NCBI RefSeq assembly: GCF_001665875.1
Contig: NZ_LZTA01000038.1
Span: 248,001 to 312,000, forward strand
Source: Mycobacterium sp. 852002-40037_SCH5390672
GTDB lineage: Bacteria; Actinomycetota; Actinomycetes; Mycobacteriales; Mycobacteriaceae
Reading direction: 5' to 3'
Length of the DNA: 64,000 nucleotides
Shown: piece by piece, positions 26,592 through 40,400 of the stretch
How the letters are laid out: the number at the start of each line of letters is the position of its first letter
Numbering within the stretch: position 1 is the first letter of the stretch
Notes under the pieces: model-generated
What the model was told of the DNA's origin: nothing
Database searches by the model: none
What the model saw: only the letters and a program-made list of their open reading frames with translations
Made by a program: the position numbers and the translations under genes

Positions 26592-29500
26592 CTAACCGGG
26601 CCGCGGGTCGGCGCGTCCCTCCGGCGACCACAACGGCCGCCGTCGCACGCCCACTGGGGATGGCCACCAGTTCGCCCGTCCGACCAACGCGGCGATGGCG
26701 GGAACCGTGATGGTGCGAACCAAGAAGGTATCCAGCAGAATTCCCACCCCGATCACGAAACCACCCTGGACCACGGTGCTGATGCTGGAGAACAAGAGAC
26801 CGCACATCGAGGCTGCGAAGATCAGACCTGCCGCGGTGATGACACCGCCCGTCGAACCCAGGGTCCGGATGATGCCGTAACGCACGCTGTGTCCAGACTC
26901 CTCCCGCATTCGTGAGACGAGCAGCATGTTGTAGTCGGCCCCCACCGCGACCAACACCACGAACGCCAGCGGGGGAACACTCCAATGTAATTGCTGGCCC
27001 AGTACGTATTGGAATACGAGCACGCCAATACCTACTGCCGACAAATACGAAATGACCACGGAGGCAACAAGATACAGCGGCGCAACAATCGCGCGCAGCA
27101 GCGCGATCAAGGTCAGCAGCACGACCAAGAGGGTTACCGCGATGATGAACCGGATATCGTGTTGGTAGTAATCCCGCGTGTCCTTCAGGGCGACGGTGTA
27201 TCCCGCCATCGATACCGTGGCGTCCGCCAATGCGGTGTTCGGTTGGGCCCCTCGAGCGGCCGCTTCGATCGCGTTGACCTGGTCCATCGCTTCGGTGCTG
27301 AACGGATTGAGTTTGGTTTGAACCAGGTACCGCACGGAGTGGCCGTCGGGCGAAATGAAAGCCTTGGCGGCCTTCTGGAACTCCGCCAGGTGCAGCAGCT
27401 GGGGCGGGATATTGAACCCGGCCATAGCCGGTTGTGCCGCGTCGCGTTTCAGCGACAACAAAAACGCCGCTGACTCATTGAGTCCGCTGCCGAGCTGTTT
27501 GACTTGGTCGACCACTTGAGCCACTGCGTCGGCCACTTGGCGGCTCCCACCGGCGAATCGGTTTGCGCCATCTTGCAAGCTGTTCAGGTTGGTCTGTAGG
27601 CCACCGGGCTTATCCATCCCCAGGGAATGCAGCACGTTGGTGAGCTTCGCCAGTGCGGCACGCAGACGGTCGGTCGACGCTTTGAGCGCCCGTTTGTCCG
27701 GGTACTCCTGCAGTTGGTGGGCCAAATCATTGATCGCGTCTAGGTCTGCTTGATCGCGTGCGCCAACCAGTTGCTCAAATGTCCCGCGGGTGGTGCTGCA
27801 CGACGGGTCGACGTCGCATCGCGGGTTACCCTGCAGCGCCGCCAGCACCGGGCCGATCCAAGCGAACATGTTCTTGGCCGCTGTGAAGTTCCAGCCCATC
27901 GCATTGCTGAGCGCGTTGACATGGTCGACGAGCTGGGCCGCGATGTCGACCTCTTTCACCAGCGCGTCGCCGGTGTACTGGTTCTTCGTCGACGAGAAGG
28001 CGTTCTCCACCTCCTGCACGCTGGCGGCCAGCTGGATGACCTGGCCCCGCATGTTGCCGAGGTTGTCGGCCAGCGTACCGGCCCCATCTACCAGCCGATT
28101 GAGGTCATTGGTGTGGTCTTTGATCAGGGTGGATCCGCCGGCCAGCAAGGTGCCGATAGCGCCCGCCTGATAGGTGGCTCTGAACTGTTCTGGCACATTC
28201 CCGGTGGGACGCGTAATGCCGCTGACTGCAGCAACGTTCGGCAATTGACTGACTCGGTCCGCCATTTGTTCCAGGTCCGCAAGGGTCTTCGGCGTGCGAA
28301 GGTCATGCGGTGATTGGACCAGGATGTACTGCGGAATGGACTGGTTCACCGGGAAGTGACGGTCCAGCGCCGCGTACCCGACGGAACTCGGGGCGGAAGA
28401 CCGCAGTGCCTTGCGATCGTCGTAGTTGTAACGCACCAGGCCGGCGCAGCTGGCCAGAATGATCAACACAAGCACGCTGGCAATCAGATTGACCTTCGGT
28501 CGCCGCACGATGCGGATGCCCGAACGCCGCCAGAACCGGGCGGTCAGCTCGCGCCGTGGCGTGACCCAGCCACGCTGCCCCGCAAGCACCAGCACTGCCG
28601 GCAGCAACGTCACCGCGGCGAGGAATGCCACTCCGATCCCGATCGCCGCCGACACCCCAACCGTTTTGAAGACTCCCATCTGGGCGAAGCTGATGAGGAG
28701 AAACGTGATGCCGACGGTGGCGGCGGAGGCGGCGATCACTTTTCCGATCGAGAACATCGCGCGCTTGACGGCCTGATCGGAAGTCGCACCCGACCGCAAA
28801 TAGTCGTGATACCGGCTGATGAGAAAGACTGCGTAATCCGTTCCGGCGCCGGCCATTATGGCGCTCAAGAACACGACGGACTGGTTTGAGACGCCCGCGC
28901 CGGTTAGTTGTGAGTAGCCCGCTACCACCGCCTGCGCGATCACCAGGGATATCCCGATCGTCAGCAACGGCAGCAGCATCGTGGCCGCGCTGCGGTAGAT
29001 CACCAGCAGGACGATGAGCACCAGCACCGCGATCGCCAGCTCGATCGGCATCCGATCTTGAGCGCCCGCGACCGTGAGGTCGGCGACGGTCGCTGCGGGG
29101 CCGGTAAGGTTCGCCCTCAGCGGCGTGCCGCTGACGGCGAGTTTGACGACGTCGCCGATCCGGTTGAAAGCCGCGTACGAGCCGGGAGTGCCCAACTCAC
29201 CCGCAACGCCGATCGGTACCACCCACGCTTTGTGGTCTTTGCTGGTAACGACAGAGCGCAACGCCGGTGTGCTGATGAAATCCTGCACCATGACCACATC
29301 GCGCGTGTCCCGGCGCAGCGCGTCCGCAAGTTTGCCGTAAGCGGCTTCGTCGGCGGGGCCGAGCCCCTTGTCGTCGGTCAGGACCACCAACAGGAGGTTT
29401 TCTGAGCCCGATTCGTGAAACGCCTCGGTCATCTTTCGGGCGGTGACGCTCGATGGCGCATCGCTGGGCAGGATAGCGAGCGGATGCTTCTCGGCCATCT

Positions 29501-29603
29501 CGCCCAGCGAGGGAAAAGTCAGCGGTAGCGCGACCGCAATCGCGACCCAGATCCCGACCACTACCCAGGGCCACCGCACCACAGAATCGGCTAGCCGTCG
29601 CAT
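26592..29603 (-). CDS. mmpL10: MmpL10-like RND lipid transporter
   Basis: A 1003-residue RND transporter, close to the length I recall for MmpL10. The start is ATG 29603 ([17 protein letters not shown]) with GAGGGCGGT just upstream; a longer frame to 29660 lacks a good site. Asp-Tyr pairs lie in [17 protein letters not shown] and [17 protein letters not shown]. It has two periplasmic loop domains, the second with a long coiled-coil-like polar segment. MmpL10 exports diacyltrehalose-type precursors, here presumably those made by PapA3. Synteny with pks, papA3, PE and fadD23 supports the assignment. There is no mmpS partner directly beside it. Confidence 0.9.
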   Translation of the reverse strand: MRRLADSVVRWPWVVVGIWVAIAVALPLTFPSLGEMAEKHPLAILPSDAPSSVTARKMTEAFHESGSENLLLVVLTDDKGLGPADEAAYGKLADALRRDTRDVVMVQDFISTPALRSVVTSKDHKAWVVPIGVAGELGTPGSYAAFNRIGDVVKLAVSGTPLRANLTGPAATVADLTVAGAQDRMPIELAIAVLVLIVLLVIYRSAATMLLPLLTIGISLVIAQAVVAGYSQLTGAGVSNQSVVFLSAIMAGAGTDYAVFLISRYHDYLRSGATSDQAVKRAMFSIGKVIAASAATVGITFLLISFAQMGVFKTVGVSAAIGIGVAFLAAVTLLPAVLVLAGQRGWVTPRRELTARFWRRSGIRIVRRPKVNLIASVLVLIILASCAGLVRYNYDDRKALRSSAPSSVGYAALDRHFPVNQSIPQYILVQSPHDLRTPKTLADLEQMADRVSQLPNVAAVSGITRPTGNVPEQFRATYQAGAIGTLLAGGSTLIKDHTNDLNRLVDGAGTLADNLGNMRGQVIQLAASVQEVENAFSSTKNQYTGDALVKEVDIAAQLVDHVNALSNAMGWNFTAAKNMFAWIGPVLAALQGNPRCDVDPSCSTTRGTFEQLVGARDQADLDAINDLAHQLQEYPDKRALKASTDRLRAALAKLTNVLHSLGMDKPGGLQTNLNSLQDGANRFAGGSRQVADAVAQVVDQVKQLGSGLNESAAFLLSLKRDAAQPAMAGFNIPPQLLHLAEFQKAAKAFISPDGHSVRYLVQTKLNPFSTEAMDQVNAIEAAARGAQPNTALADATVSMAGYTVALKDTRDYYQHDIRFIIAVTLLVVLLTLIALLRAIVAPLYLVASVVISYLSAVGIGVLVFQYVLGQQLHWSVPPLAFVVLVAVGADYNMLLVSRMREESGHSVRYGIIRTLGSTGGVITAAGLIFAASMCGLLFSSISTVVQGGFVIGVGILLDTFLVRTITVPAIAALVGRANWWPSPVGVRRRPLWSPEGRADPRPG

Positions 29604-29721
29604 ACCGCCCTCATCCCCGGGTTTCGCAGTCGGGTGTGCCCGCCGGCGACACTCGGCCATACTCGCCCGAGCCCGGTTAAACCACGCAATTTCGCCTCAC
29701 GAGCCATCGAAGTGCTCCACG

Positions 29722-31143
29722 CTACGCGACGCGTCCCCAACTCCCGCTGCCGGCGACCCGCACGCAGACCGACTTCATCGCTTCCATGTAGCGGACAACC
29801 GACTTCCGGGCGACCGGGTTGTCGGGATGCATGATCGCCATGACCGTACCCTCGCCGTACCGGAAGATATAAATGGTCAGTTGATATGAATACCGGCCGT
29901 CAGGATAGATTCCGATATTGTTCGCAAGCCCTAGGTCGGCTGCGGCAAGAATGGCGTTGAGCGGAGCAGCGCCGCCATGAAAGAAGTTCGACACCGGAAA
30001 GTTTGGTCGTGGCCAGCGCAGCCACGGCGCCAGTTCCAACACGCGATAGTAGGGAACTTTCGCCATGTCCAGACTTGAATCGAAGGAAGTCTGCGCCGCC
30101 CACGCGGCATCGCCAAAAGAGGCCGCAGCTATGGGCACGGTGATGGGAATCAAACCGGTAAACCAGCCTTGCGTCATGAAATTGTCCGTGGCTTTGCGAG
30201 AATCCCTGGGAGTAAGCGCGTAATACGTAAGAGCCCCGGTAAATTCGTGCTCCACCAGGGCGAGGCAGGCGAACAGCCCCCCGACAAAGCGCGCGCCGAC
30301 CGCCGCGCAGGCCGATTCGAATCGCTCCGTCTGTGTCGCGTCCATCAGGAGTTCCGAGGTCATGTCGCTGCTGCTGGACTCCCGCGGGTCACCCAGCGGG
30401 AGCGGGAACTCGGGAAAGCCACCGTTATTGTTCTCGGCGAAGTCGATCCACGCGCGCACCTCGGGCGAATCAACGGTCAGCGTTGACGTGTAGTCGCGTT
30501 CGCGGGTGCAGAAATCATCGAAGCTGCCGGCATCGGGAAGCGCAAGGGCCTCACCGCCTCCGCTCAACGCCGTGTACATGCCGTTGGCTTCCATCATCGT
30601 GGTGCCTATTAACGTCGCGTCCCCGTGGACATGATCCATGGCGGCGAAGAAAGTGAAGTGACTCTCGCTCTGGATAATCCCGAAGGTGAAGCAGCCCCAC
30701 TCCAGCGGGCTCGGGATGGCCACGGCGTGAGCGTGTATTTCGTCAGCCGTCATCTCGCCGTGCTCGATCGGCGCGAATTCAATATCGGCAGGATCGCTCA
30801 TGGTATGGCGGACGAACTCTCCGTTACCGATGTGCTCGAACCAACTGCGGAACGTGTCATGCCGACGCAGGTACGCGTTGACAGCGTGGTTCATGGCGGG
30901 AACATCGCACATCCCCGGCAGTTCGCAGGTAGCGATGATCTGCCGGGAGAAATTCAGCCCCGCGGCCGTCCGTTCACAGTAGTTACGAAGATGTTGGCCC
31001 TGCATATGGCTGACCGGCACAGCGCTCACTGGTGCTTGCCGGGCTTTTTCGATTGCCGCGGCCGTCGGGTGCCATGAGGTGACCGAGCCAGGGGTCAGCG
31101 TCCAATCATCGAGTGCGCCGATCGTAATCTTCCCGATGCGCAA
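29722..31143 (-). CDS. papA3: polyketide-associated acyltransferase, PapA3-like
   Basis: A condensation-fold acyltransferase with the HX3D catalytic motif in MDHVHGDAT, about 170 residues in. PapA3 acylates trehalose at positions 2 and 3. I place the start at TTG 31143 (LRIGKITIGALDDW) because GAGGAGGA lies 7 bases upstream and the 473-residue product fits PapA3 (about 472). An ATG at 31230 would add 29 residues unlike the family N-terminus. It is the first gene of the minus-strand run and is divergent from pks. The 118 bases between it and mmpL10 hold nothing obvious. Confidence 0.87.
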   Translation of the reverse strand: MRIGKITIGALDDWTLTPGSVTSWHPTAAAIEKARQAPVSAVPVSHMQGQHLRNYCERTAAGLNFSRQIIATCELPGMCDVPAMNHAVNAYLRRHDTFRSWFEHIGNGEFVRHTMSDPADIEFAPIEHGEMTADEIHAHAVAIPSPLEWGCFTFGIIQSESHFTFFAAMDHVHGDATLIGTTMMEANGMYTALSGGGEALALPDAGSFDDFCTRERDYTSTLTVDSPEVRAWIDFAENNNGGFPEFPLPLGDPRESSSSDMTSELLMDATQTERFESACAAVGARFVGGLFACLALVEHEFTGALTYYALTPRDSRKATDNFMTQGWFTGLIPITVPIAAASFGDAAWAAQTSFDSSLDMAKVPYYRVLELAPWLRWPRPNFPVSNFFHGGAAPLNAILAAADLGLANNIGIYPDGRYSYQLTIYIFRYGEGTVMAIMHPDNPVARKSVVRYMEAMKSVCVRVAGSGSWGRVA

Positions 31144-31312
31144 AACTTCGTCCTCCTCGGTTTGAACGGCTGCGGCCACGCTGGCGGCGAGACCAAGATA
31201 ACCCTCCGGGGCGATCACCTTCGCAGACATGCGCGGGCCACCGCCTACACTCGCTCACGGAACCGGGTGGGCCGTTGTAGAGATCGAACGGCCGAGCGGG
31301 GACGCAGGGCGG

Positions 31313-31327
31313 CAGCCGCACCGGCTG
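31313..31327. promoter_or_regulatory. inverted repeat in the papA3-pks divergent promoter region
   Basis: CAGCCG-CAC-CGGCTG is a perfect 6-bp inverted repeat in the roughly 290-base region between the divergent papA3 and pks starts. It could be an operator serving both directions. GC-rich repeats this short arise by chance in such DNA, so support is weak. Confidence 0.25.
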
Positions 31328-31430
31328 TCGTTGCACGGTGTGGGCGCGGTGTGCGCCTCCGGAAATGATTCTCCGAGCGCAACTGCCTCCCGCGGGAATC
31401 GATCTTGACCGGCCAAGAGAGGACAAGCGC

Positions 31431-34400
31431 ATGCCATCCGTCAAGGGTTTGGAAGAGCCGGCATCGGGCTTTGCGATTGTCGGTTACGCGGCGCGATTTC
31501 CGGGAGCTGCTGATGCGGACGAGTTCTGGGATGTGTTGCGGCACGGCCGGGATGTGGTATCTGAAGTGCCGCAGGACCGGTGGGATGTCGACGAATTCTT
31601 CGACCCGGAACCGGGTGCGCCCGGCAAGGTCGTCACCCGTCGTGCCGGTTTCGTCGACGACGTAACGGGATTCGACGCGCCGTTCTTCGGTATGTCGACG
31701 CGCGAGGTCAGGCTGATGGACCCGCAGCACCGGATCTTGCTGGAAACGGCATGGCGCGCGGTCGAGCATTCGGGCACTGCACCAACTGATCTGGCGAACA
31801 GCAACACTGGTGTCTTCGTCGGTTTGGCCACGCACGACTACCTGGGAATGGTGTCCGACGAGCTGACTTACGCCGAAATCGAGGCCTACCTGGCCATCGG
31901 GACATCAAACGCCGCGGCGGCGGGCCGGATCAGCTATCGGTTGGGGCTGCAGGGTCCGGCAGTCGCCGTCGACACGGCGTGCAGCTCGTCGCTGGTGGCC
32001 ATCCATCAGGCGTGCCAAGCGCTGCGCCTCGGCGAATGCGACCTGGCGCTGGCCGGCGGGGCGAACGTACTGCTCACCCCGGCGACCATGATCACGTTCT
32101 CCAGCGCGCACATGCTCGCACCCGACGGCCGGTGCAAGACATTCGACGCGGCGGCGGACGGCTATGTACGCGGCGAGGGCTGCGGTGTCATCGTGATCAA
32201 GCGCCTCGAGGACGCGATCCGCGACGGTGATCGGATACGCGCCGTGATCCGCGGCAGCGCGATCAACCAGGACGGGGCTTCGGGCGGATTGACCGTGCCG
32301 AACGGCGTTGCCCAACAACGTGTTATCGCCGACGCGCTGAAGCGAGCCAACCTCGAACCCCGCGACATCGGGTACCTGGAAGCGCACGGCACCGGGACAT
32401 CACTGGGTGACCCCATCGAAGCCCAGGCCGCGGGTGCGGTGCTCGGCGCCGGACGCGAACCCGGCCGGCCGCTGCTGATGGGCTCGGTGAAGACGAATAT
32501 CGGACATCTGGAAGCAGCCGCTGGTATTGCCGGCGTCATTAAAGTCATCCTGTCGCTCGAGAACGAACTACTGCCGCAACACCTCCACTTTCAGAACCCG
32601 TCGCCCCACATTCCCTGGGATCGGCTCGCAGTGCAGGTTGTTCAGGAGGCCACCGCCTGGGAACGCAACGGAGAGCCGCGCATTGCGGGAATCAGCTCAT
32701 TTGGATTCGCCGGCACGAACGCTCACGTCATTCTCGAGGAAGCACCCGAGCAAACCAAACCGGTTCTCGCGGCACCGGTTCCCCTCGATCATCCCGGGGA
32801 CCGACGGTTCAGCATCCTTCCGCTCTCGGCGCGAACGCCCGCCGCGTTGGCGCGGCTCGCCGCTGACTACCGCAGTTGGTTGAGCGCGCACCCGGAGGCG
32901 ACCCTGCGCGACGTGTGCTTCACCGCCGGCGCGGGGCGAGCACACTTGGAGCAGCGGGCCGCGTTGGTGGTCAACTCGCGAGAATCTGCCATGGAGCTAC
33001 TCGGCGCACTCGCGGAAGATCGCCCGGCACCCGGATTATTCCGCGGCGAATCCCACGACCCACCGAAGACGGCGTGGCTGTTCACCGGTCAAGGCAGCCA
33101 ATACCCCGGCATGGCTCAAGAGTTGTTCGACACCGAGCCGGTGTTTGCCGAGACACTGAATCATTGCGCTGCTGCGGTCGCCGGCGTTCTCGAAAAGCCG
33201 TTGCTGGACGTAATTTTCGGCGCGGACAGCCCGGACGGCGACGCGACGCTGCAGCAGACCTCCTACGCACAGCCCGCGCTCTTTGCGGTGGAGATGGGCC
33301 TGGCCCGACTCTGGCAATCATGGGGCTTCGAACCGGACGTCGTGCTGGGCCACAGCGTCGGCCAGTATTCGGCGGCCTGCGTGGCAGACGTGCTCAGCCT
33401 CGAAGACGGCGCGCTGCTGACGGCCGAACGTGGTCGTCTCTTCGGCAGTCTGCCCGCGGGTGGCCGGATGGTTGCGGTGTTCACTGCCGCCGAGCGAGTC
33501 GAGCGACTGACCGACGATTGCCCGGCTGTGTCGGTCGCCGCCTACAACGGCGCCAACACCGTATTATCCGGCCCCGCAGCCGATCTGGAGCAGGCGGTGG
33601 CCGGACTGACGGCCGACGGTATCCGATGTGACTGGCTGGACACCAGCCACGCGTTCCACTCAGCGCTTCTGGACCCCATCCTCGACGAATTCGAATCGTT
33701 TGCGGGGCAGTTCGACTTCAAAGCGCCTCAACGCATCTTGATCGACAACCGCACCGGCGCCGCGCTCGGCCGGAGCGTGAAGCTCGATGGCGCCTATTGG
33801 CGCCGGCACGCGCGACAACCGGTGGAATTCGCCAAGAGCGTGCGCACTCTTGCCGAGCTGAGCTGCAAGGTGCTACTCGAGATCGGTCCCCGACCGGTGC
33901 TCACCGCCTCGGCTCTGAGTGCATGGCCTGATCCGGCCACCGCACCGCGAGCGATCCCGTCGCTGCGCCGAAATACCGCTGACCACCGCCAGATCACCGA
34001 AGCAGTCGCCGATGCGTATGTCTTGGGTCACCTGCCCGACTTTGACGCTTTGCGGCAGGCGCACACGCAAAAACTCGATCTACCCACCTATCCTTTCGAG
34101 CGTCGCCAGTACTGGTTCCGCAATGATCGTGAGCGCCCCGAACAACGACAGGACGTCGACGCACCGCGTACCGAAGCCGTGCGCCTGCTCGAGGACGGCC
34201 GGATCCAGGAACTGGCAACCCTGATTGACGGTGTGAGCGGTGATGATCAGACCGTGCAGGTGCTCACCAAGCTTGCAGCACAACACAATCAACAGCGCAC
34301 GACCCGGCCCGTCGCGAACGACCGCTACGAGATCCGGTGGGACAAAACAACAACTCCGCCTTCCCGCGCAGAAGTGGTCGGTGAGTCGAGCTGGATCATC

Positions 34401-37400
34401 GTCGGCGACGATACGGATTCCGTCCAGCCGTTGGTCGACTGGCTGACTGCACGCAACCAACGGCATCGGGTCGTCGGGTTACCGGCGTCCGACGCCGACG
34501 AGGAACAGCTCGTTGGCGCATTACGCGCTGCCGCTGCAGACGATTCGACGCTACGCATCGTGCATGTCGCGGCTTTGGCGGCCGGGACCACACCAACGAT
34601 GCGCTCACTGTTGCGGACGCAACACCGGATCCTTGGCGGAACACGGCGGCTCTTTCGCGCTGCGTTCGCCGCCGAGCTACGCAGCCCCATCTGGATCGTG
34701 ACGCGCGGCGCGCAGCGCGTCACCGACACCGACACTGTGGCGCCGCATCAGAGTTGCCTGTGGGGTTTCGGTCGCGCCGCATCGCTGGAGCTTCCGCAGG
34801 TATGGGGCGGACTCGCCGATCTGGGCGCAGGGACTGCCGGCGAATGGTCTCGGCTCATGGACCGGATCAGCACGCCGCGCGACTCGGTCGCCAGGGAAGA
34901 CCAGCTCGCACTGCGTGATGAGGCGGTCTACGTTCCCCGGTTGGTTCGGCGCACTGAACCCTCGCGTGGAGCGCCGCTGCAGATACGGGACAACGCAACG
35001 TATTTGGTGACCGGCGGGCTGGGTGCGATCGGACTCGAGATCGCCGGATACCTGGCAGCGAACGGCGCCGGGCATCTGGTGCTGACCAGCCGGCGCGCGC
35101 CAACCGATGCCGTCCAACAGCGCATCGATGCACTGGGCGAAGCGCACGGGTGCCAAATCCGGGTCGTCACCGCCGATGTCGCCGATGCGCACGACGTCGC
35201 CCGCCTGCTGGCAGGCGTGCAAGCCGAGCTGCCGCCGTTGGCAGGCATCGTCCACGCGGCGGGTGAGGTCGGCACCACGCCGCTGAGCGCCCTTGAGGAC
35301 GCCGAGGTCGATCGCGTGTTCGCCGGCAAGGTCTGGGGTGCTTGGCATTTGAGCGAAGCGGCGGCTGATCTGCAGCTCGACTTCTTCATCAGCACTTCCT
35401 CGATCGCCTCGGTGTGGGGCGGATTCGGCCAGAGCGCCTACAGCGCGGCGAACGCCTTCCTCGACGGTCTCGCCTGGCGCCTGCGTGAGCAGGGCATCCT
35501 CGGCGTCAGCGTCAATTTCGGGCCGTGGTCGGCGGGCATGGCGGACGCGGAATCTCGTGCTCGACTGGATCAGCGTGGCATCCGGACGCTGGCACCGGCC
35601 GATGCGCTTGCGGGTTTGGCCGATGTTGTGGCGACCGCTCCGGCGCAGGGCCCCGCACACGCAGTTGTGGCCCGGGTCGACTGGGACCGCTTCTTGCCGC
35701 TCTACCAGCAAGCCGGTAGACGGGCGTTCCTGGCGGAGTTGGAGCGCGAGGTGCCCAGCCTGATGAATACCGCGGGGCCTTCCGCAACTCCCGCTGGGAA
35801 GACCCCGTTGGTCGAGCGGCTCACGAGCGCTCCGGTGCTGCAGCGCAAGAAACTGTTGACCGATTATCTGCGGGATGCGGTCGCGGAGGTGACGCGGGTC
35901 GATGCCGCGGAAATCCGCGAGGACGCAGGGTTTTTCGATCTCGGCATGGATTCGTTGATGGCGGTCGAATTGCGGCGCCGCATCGAACAAGGGGTGGGCA
36001 AGCAGGTCCCGGCCACCCTGGCCATGGATCACCCGCGGCTGTCCGACGTGGCCGACTACCTGCTCGGCGAAGTGCTCGAGCTCGGTGATCAGGCATCCTC
36101 CAAACCCAGACCTCAGCCGACAGCCGAGGTGACGACGCGCACGGATGAACCGATCGCGATCGTCGCGGTGTCGTGCCGTTTCCCCGGCGCGCCCGATCCG
36201 GAAGCGTTCTGGGAGGTGTTGTCCGGCGGTGTCGATGCGATCCGGGAGGTCCCGGAGGACCGATTCGACATCGACGAGTTCTACGATCCGGATCCGGACG
36301 CTCCGGGCAAGACGTACACGCGGTTCGGCGGATTCCTCGACGAAATAGACGGATTCGATCCCGAATTCTTCGGCATCTCGCCCCGCGAGGCTGTCTGGAT
36401 CGAGCCGCAGCAACGTCTGATGCTCGAAACGGTATGGGAAGGCCTGGAACGCGCCGGGCTCTCGCCGGCGACATTGCGCGGCAGCCGAACCGGAGTTTTC
36501 GTGGGTGTGGCGGCCAACGAGTATGCGCACCTGCTGTCGTCGGAGTCGATCGACAAGATCGAACCGCACTTCATCACCGGCAATGCGCTCAACGCCATCT
36601 CCGGTCGCGTTGCCTTCGCCCTGGGACTCGAAGGACCGGCGGTCGCGATCGACACCGCATGCAGCTCGGCGCTGGTGGCCGTCCATCAAGCCTGCCAGGC
36701 ATTGCACTCAGGTGACTGTGACATGGCGTTGGCCGGGGGCGTGAACGTCTTGCTCAGTCCAGTGACCGTTGTTGCTGCCTCGCGCGCGAGAATGCTTTCC
36801 CCGGTGGGGCGATGCAAGACCTTCGACGCCTCCGCCGACGGTTACGTGCGCAGTGAAGGCTGCGGGATTCTCGTGCTCAAGCGACTGAGCGACGCCGAGC
36901 GCGAAGGTGATCGGATCTGTGCGGTCATTGCCAGCAGCGCGGTCAATCAGGACGGGGCATCCAGTGGCCTGACAGTGCCCAATGGTGGTGCACAGCAACG
37001 GCTTATCGGGACGGCGCTGGCTCGTGCCGGTCTGGCAGGCGGAGATGTCGATTACCTCGAGGCGCATGGGACGGGCACCCCGCTGGGCGATCCGATCGAG
37101 GTGCAGGCGGCGGCCGCCGCCTACGCCGGCTCGCGCGACGCGGACCGGCCGCTGCTGATGGGCTCGGTGAAGACCAACATCGGTCACACCGAATCCGCGT
37201 CAGGCGCAGCAGGTCTGATCAAAGTTGTGTTGTCGCTGCAGCACGACGTCCTGCCGCAAAGTCTCCACTTCGAGGAGCCGTCGCCGCACATCCCGTGGGA
37301 TTCGCTGCCGGTACGGGTCGTGGACAAGGCGATGCCGTGGCGGCCCAACGGCAGACCGCGGCGCGCCGGCGTGAGCTCCTTCGGGTTCACCGGTACCAAC

Positions 37401-40400
37401 GCGCATGTGCTGGTGGAGGAGGCTCCGGCGCGAGCTGTGTCCGCCGACGGGCAGATCGCCGACAATGTCGCGACGGAGTCGGCGTCGCAAGCTCAGCCTG
37501 ATCAGGCCAGGGTGCTGGCGCTATCCGCGCGGTCACCGGAAGCACTGATGGCGCTGGCGCAGCGTTACGAGGCCTGGCTGGGCTCCCACCCCGATGCAGA
37601 CCTCGCCGAGGTATGCCTGACCGCCGGAACGGGCCGTTCTCACTTCGAGCATCGCGCCGCGCTGGTCGTGGATTCGGTCGCGGGCGCGCGCGACGCCCTG
37701 GCCGAGCTGGCTGAGAACCGCCTGCGGCCCGGTGTGGTACGTGGCGAGCACGCACACCACCCGACAACCGCATGGTTGTTCACCGGCCAGGGCAGCCAGT
37801 ATTCGGCGATGGCGCGTGAGTTGTTCGACACCGAACCGGTTTTCGCCGAAACCGTGACGCGCTGTGCCGATGCGGTCAATGACATATTGCCGCATCCATT
37901 GCTGGAGGTGCTGTTCGCCACCGATCGCGAAACCGGAGGCGAAGCCGGAGAAAGGCTGCGGCACACCTCGTTTGCGCAGCCGGCGCTTTTCGCCGTCGAG
38001 ATGGGCCTCGCCCGGCTGTGGCAGTCGTGGGGAATCCAGCCCGACGTGGTGCTGGGGCACAGCGTGGGTCAATACGCAGCCGCATGTGTGGCAGGCGTGT
38101 TCAGTCTCGAGGACGGCGCCCGGCTAATGGCCGAGCGCGGACGAATGTTCGGCAGCCTGCCCGAAGGCGGGCGCATGGTGGCTGTGTTCTCCGACGCCAA
38201 GCACGTTGAGGAGGTCGCCGGCGAATTTCCGCGAGTGTCGGTCGCTGCCTACAACGGACCCAACACCGTGCTTTCGGGTCCGGGTGAGGACGTGGAGCAG
38301 ATCGCCGCCAAGTTCGGTGACGAGGGAATCCGCTGCACCGGGCTGCAGACCAGCCACGCCTTCCACTCCGAGCTGTTGGACCCGGTGCTCGACGAATTCG
38401 AGGCGTACGCCGCGCAATTGCAATTTGCCGCGCCGAGCATGCCGCTGGTCTGCAACCGCACCGGTGCCGTGCTCACGAGCCAAACCCCGCTGGACGCCCC
38501 GTACTGGCGGCGGCATTCCCGACAGCCGGTGCAGTTCGCCGAAAGTGTGCGCACCGTGGCGGCGCTGGGCTGCTCGGTGTTGATGGAGATCGGCCCGCAA
38601 CCGGTGCTGACCGGCGCCGCGGTACAGGTTTGGCCAGAGCACCTTGCCGCACCGCGCGCGATCGTCTCGCTGCGTAAGGGCGTCGGTGATCGGCGTCAGA
38701 TCGCCGACGCGCTGGCCGCGGCCTACGTCGGCGGCCATCGTCTCGATTTCGCTGCGCTACATGATCAGCCTTGTCGCAGAATCGAACTGCCCACTTATCC
38801 GTTCCAGCGCCGCCGCTTCTGGCCTAAGACGTCCGGCATCGCGGTCGACGGTCCGGCCGTATCGGGAATCCTCGGTAATGCGAAAGACCTCGCCTCGGGC
38901 GACTCCGTCTACACCAGCAGGTTGTCCGTCAAATCGCAGCCTTGGCTATCCGATCACGTCATCTACGGCACGGTCGTCGTGCCCGGGGCGACCTACGCGG
39001 CAATGGCATTGGCCGCGGTCGGTACTCCGGCGCGGGCGAAGGATGTCTTCTTCTACGAGCCGATCATCCTGCCCGAAAAGAGTTCTCGTGAAGTACAGCT
39101 GACCTTGCATCCGATACAGGACGGCCGGGAGTCCAGATTCCAAGTGCACAGCCGTCCATACGGCGAGCGTGGCGCCGAATGGTCGTTGAACGCCGAAGGC
39201 ACCGTGGTCGCCGGCGTGGATGACATCGGTGACGAACCGGTATCCGACGGTGATCCGGTCGACGAAACGCTCGAGCGACTGAACCGCATGCGTCCTCAGG
39301 AGTTGTTCGAGACCTTCGCCGACTTGGAGCTGGCCTGGGGACCGACCTGGTCCGGTTCCCTGAAGTCGCTGTGGCTCGGCGAGGGCGAAGCGATCGGCGA
39401 CATCCTCGTCGGCGAAGAACTTGCCGAACAACTCGGCAGCGAGCCGATGCACCCGGTGCTGATGGATCTGTGCACCGGAGTCGCTTTCCCCGCGTTCCCG
39501 GCGCTTCTCGCGGCCGAACAGGGCGTCAACGATCTGTTCCTGCCGCTGCGGTACGGGCAAGTGATGTTGCGGGAGAAGATGCCACGGCGGTTCTACTGCC
39601 GTGCGAGGTGGCACAGCAGCGAACTCAACAGCGAAACCCAGGTCTTCGACCTCGATTTCGTCGACCGGGATGGTCGCCAGTTGGGTGGGATTCGCGAGTT
39701 CACTGTCAAACGTGCACCGCGCGAGGCGTTGCTGCGCGGGCTGGGCGGCGATGCCACCCGGTTGCTGTACAGCCTTGGCTGGCACGAGGTGCCGCCGCCA
39801 TCGCGCGAAGAAGCCGCAGAAGTCACCGGCACCTGGCTGATCGCCGGCTTCGACGAACTGGCGGCCACGGTGCCGGGCTGCGTCCCGCTCGACCGCAGCA
39901 TCGATCCGGAGCCGTTGGGACAGGTGCTGGCACAGGCTGCCGAGCGCGGGCTGCCGTTCACCGGCGTCGTGTGGCGCAGCAGCGGACCGAACAAAGAAGA
40001 CGGCGCCGGCTCGGAAAACTGGGCCGGCCGCCTCGAAACGGAAATCACCAATCTGCTCAGCGCCGTGCATGCGGTGCAAGGCGGCGCGGTGAAACTGCCT
40101 GGCGGACTGTGGATCGTCACCGAACGGGCCGTGGCCACCGAATCCGGCGAACAGGTAGACCCGGTGCAGGCGGCACTGTGGGGATTCGGCCGCACCACCA
40201 TCAACGAGGAACCGGTACTGCGCGCCAAGTTGGTCGATTGCGACGGGTCACCCGAGGCCGTGCAGGCACTGGCCCACTTGCTGGCGACCCCGGTTGACGA
40301 ACCGGAACTCGCGGTGCGACAAGGAAAGCTGCTGGCCTCCCGGTTATTGCCATGGTCGCGCAGCGGTCATCTCACGGTGCCGCGTGCAGGCGACTACGTC

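Noticed and set aside
34080..35010. Hidden dehydratase in Pks module 1
   Set aside because: No HxxxGxxxxP or matching Asp motif; the segment between AT and KR reads as linker plus the structural half of the KR domain.
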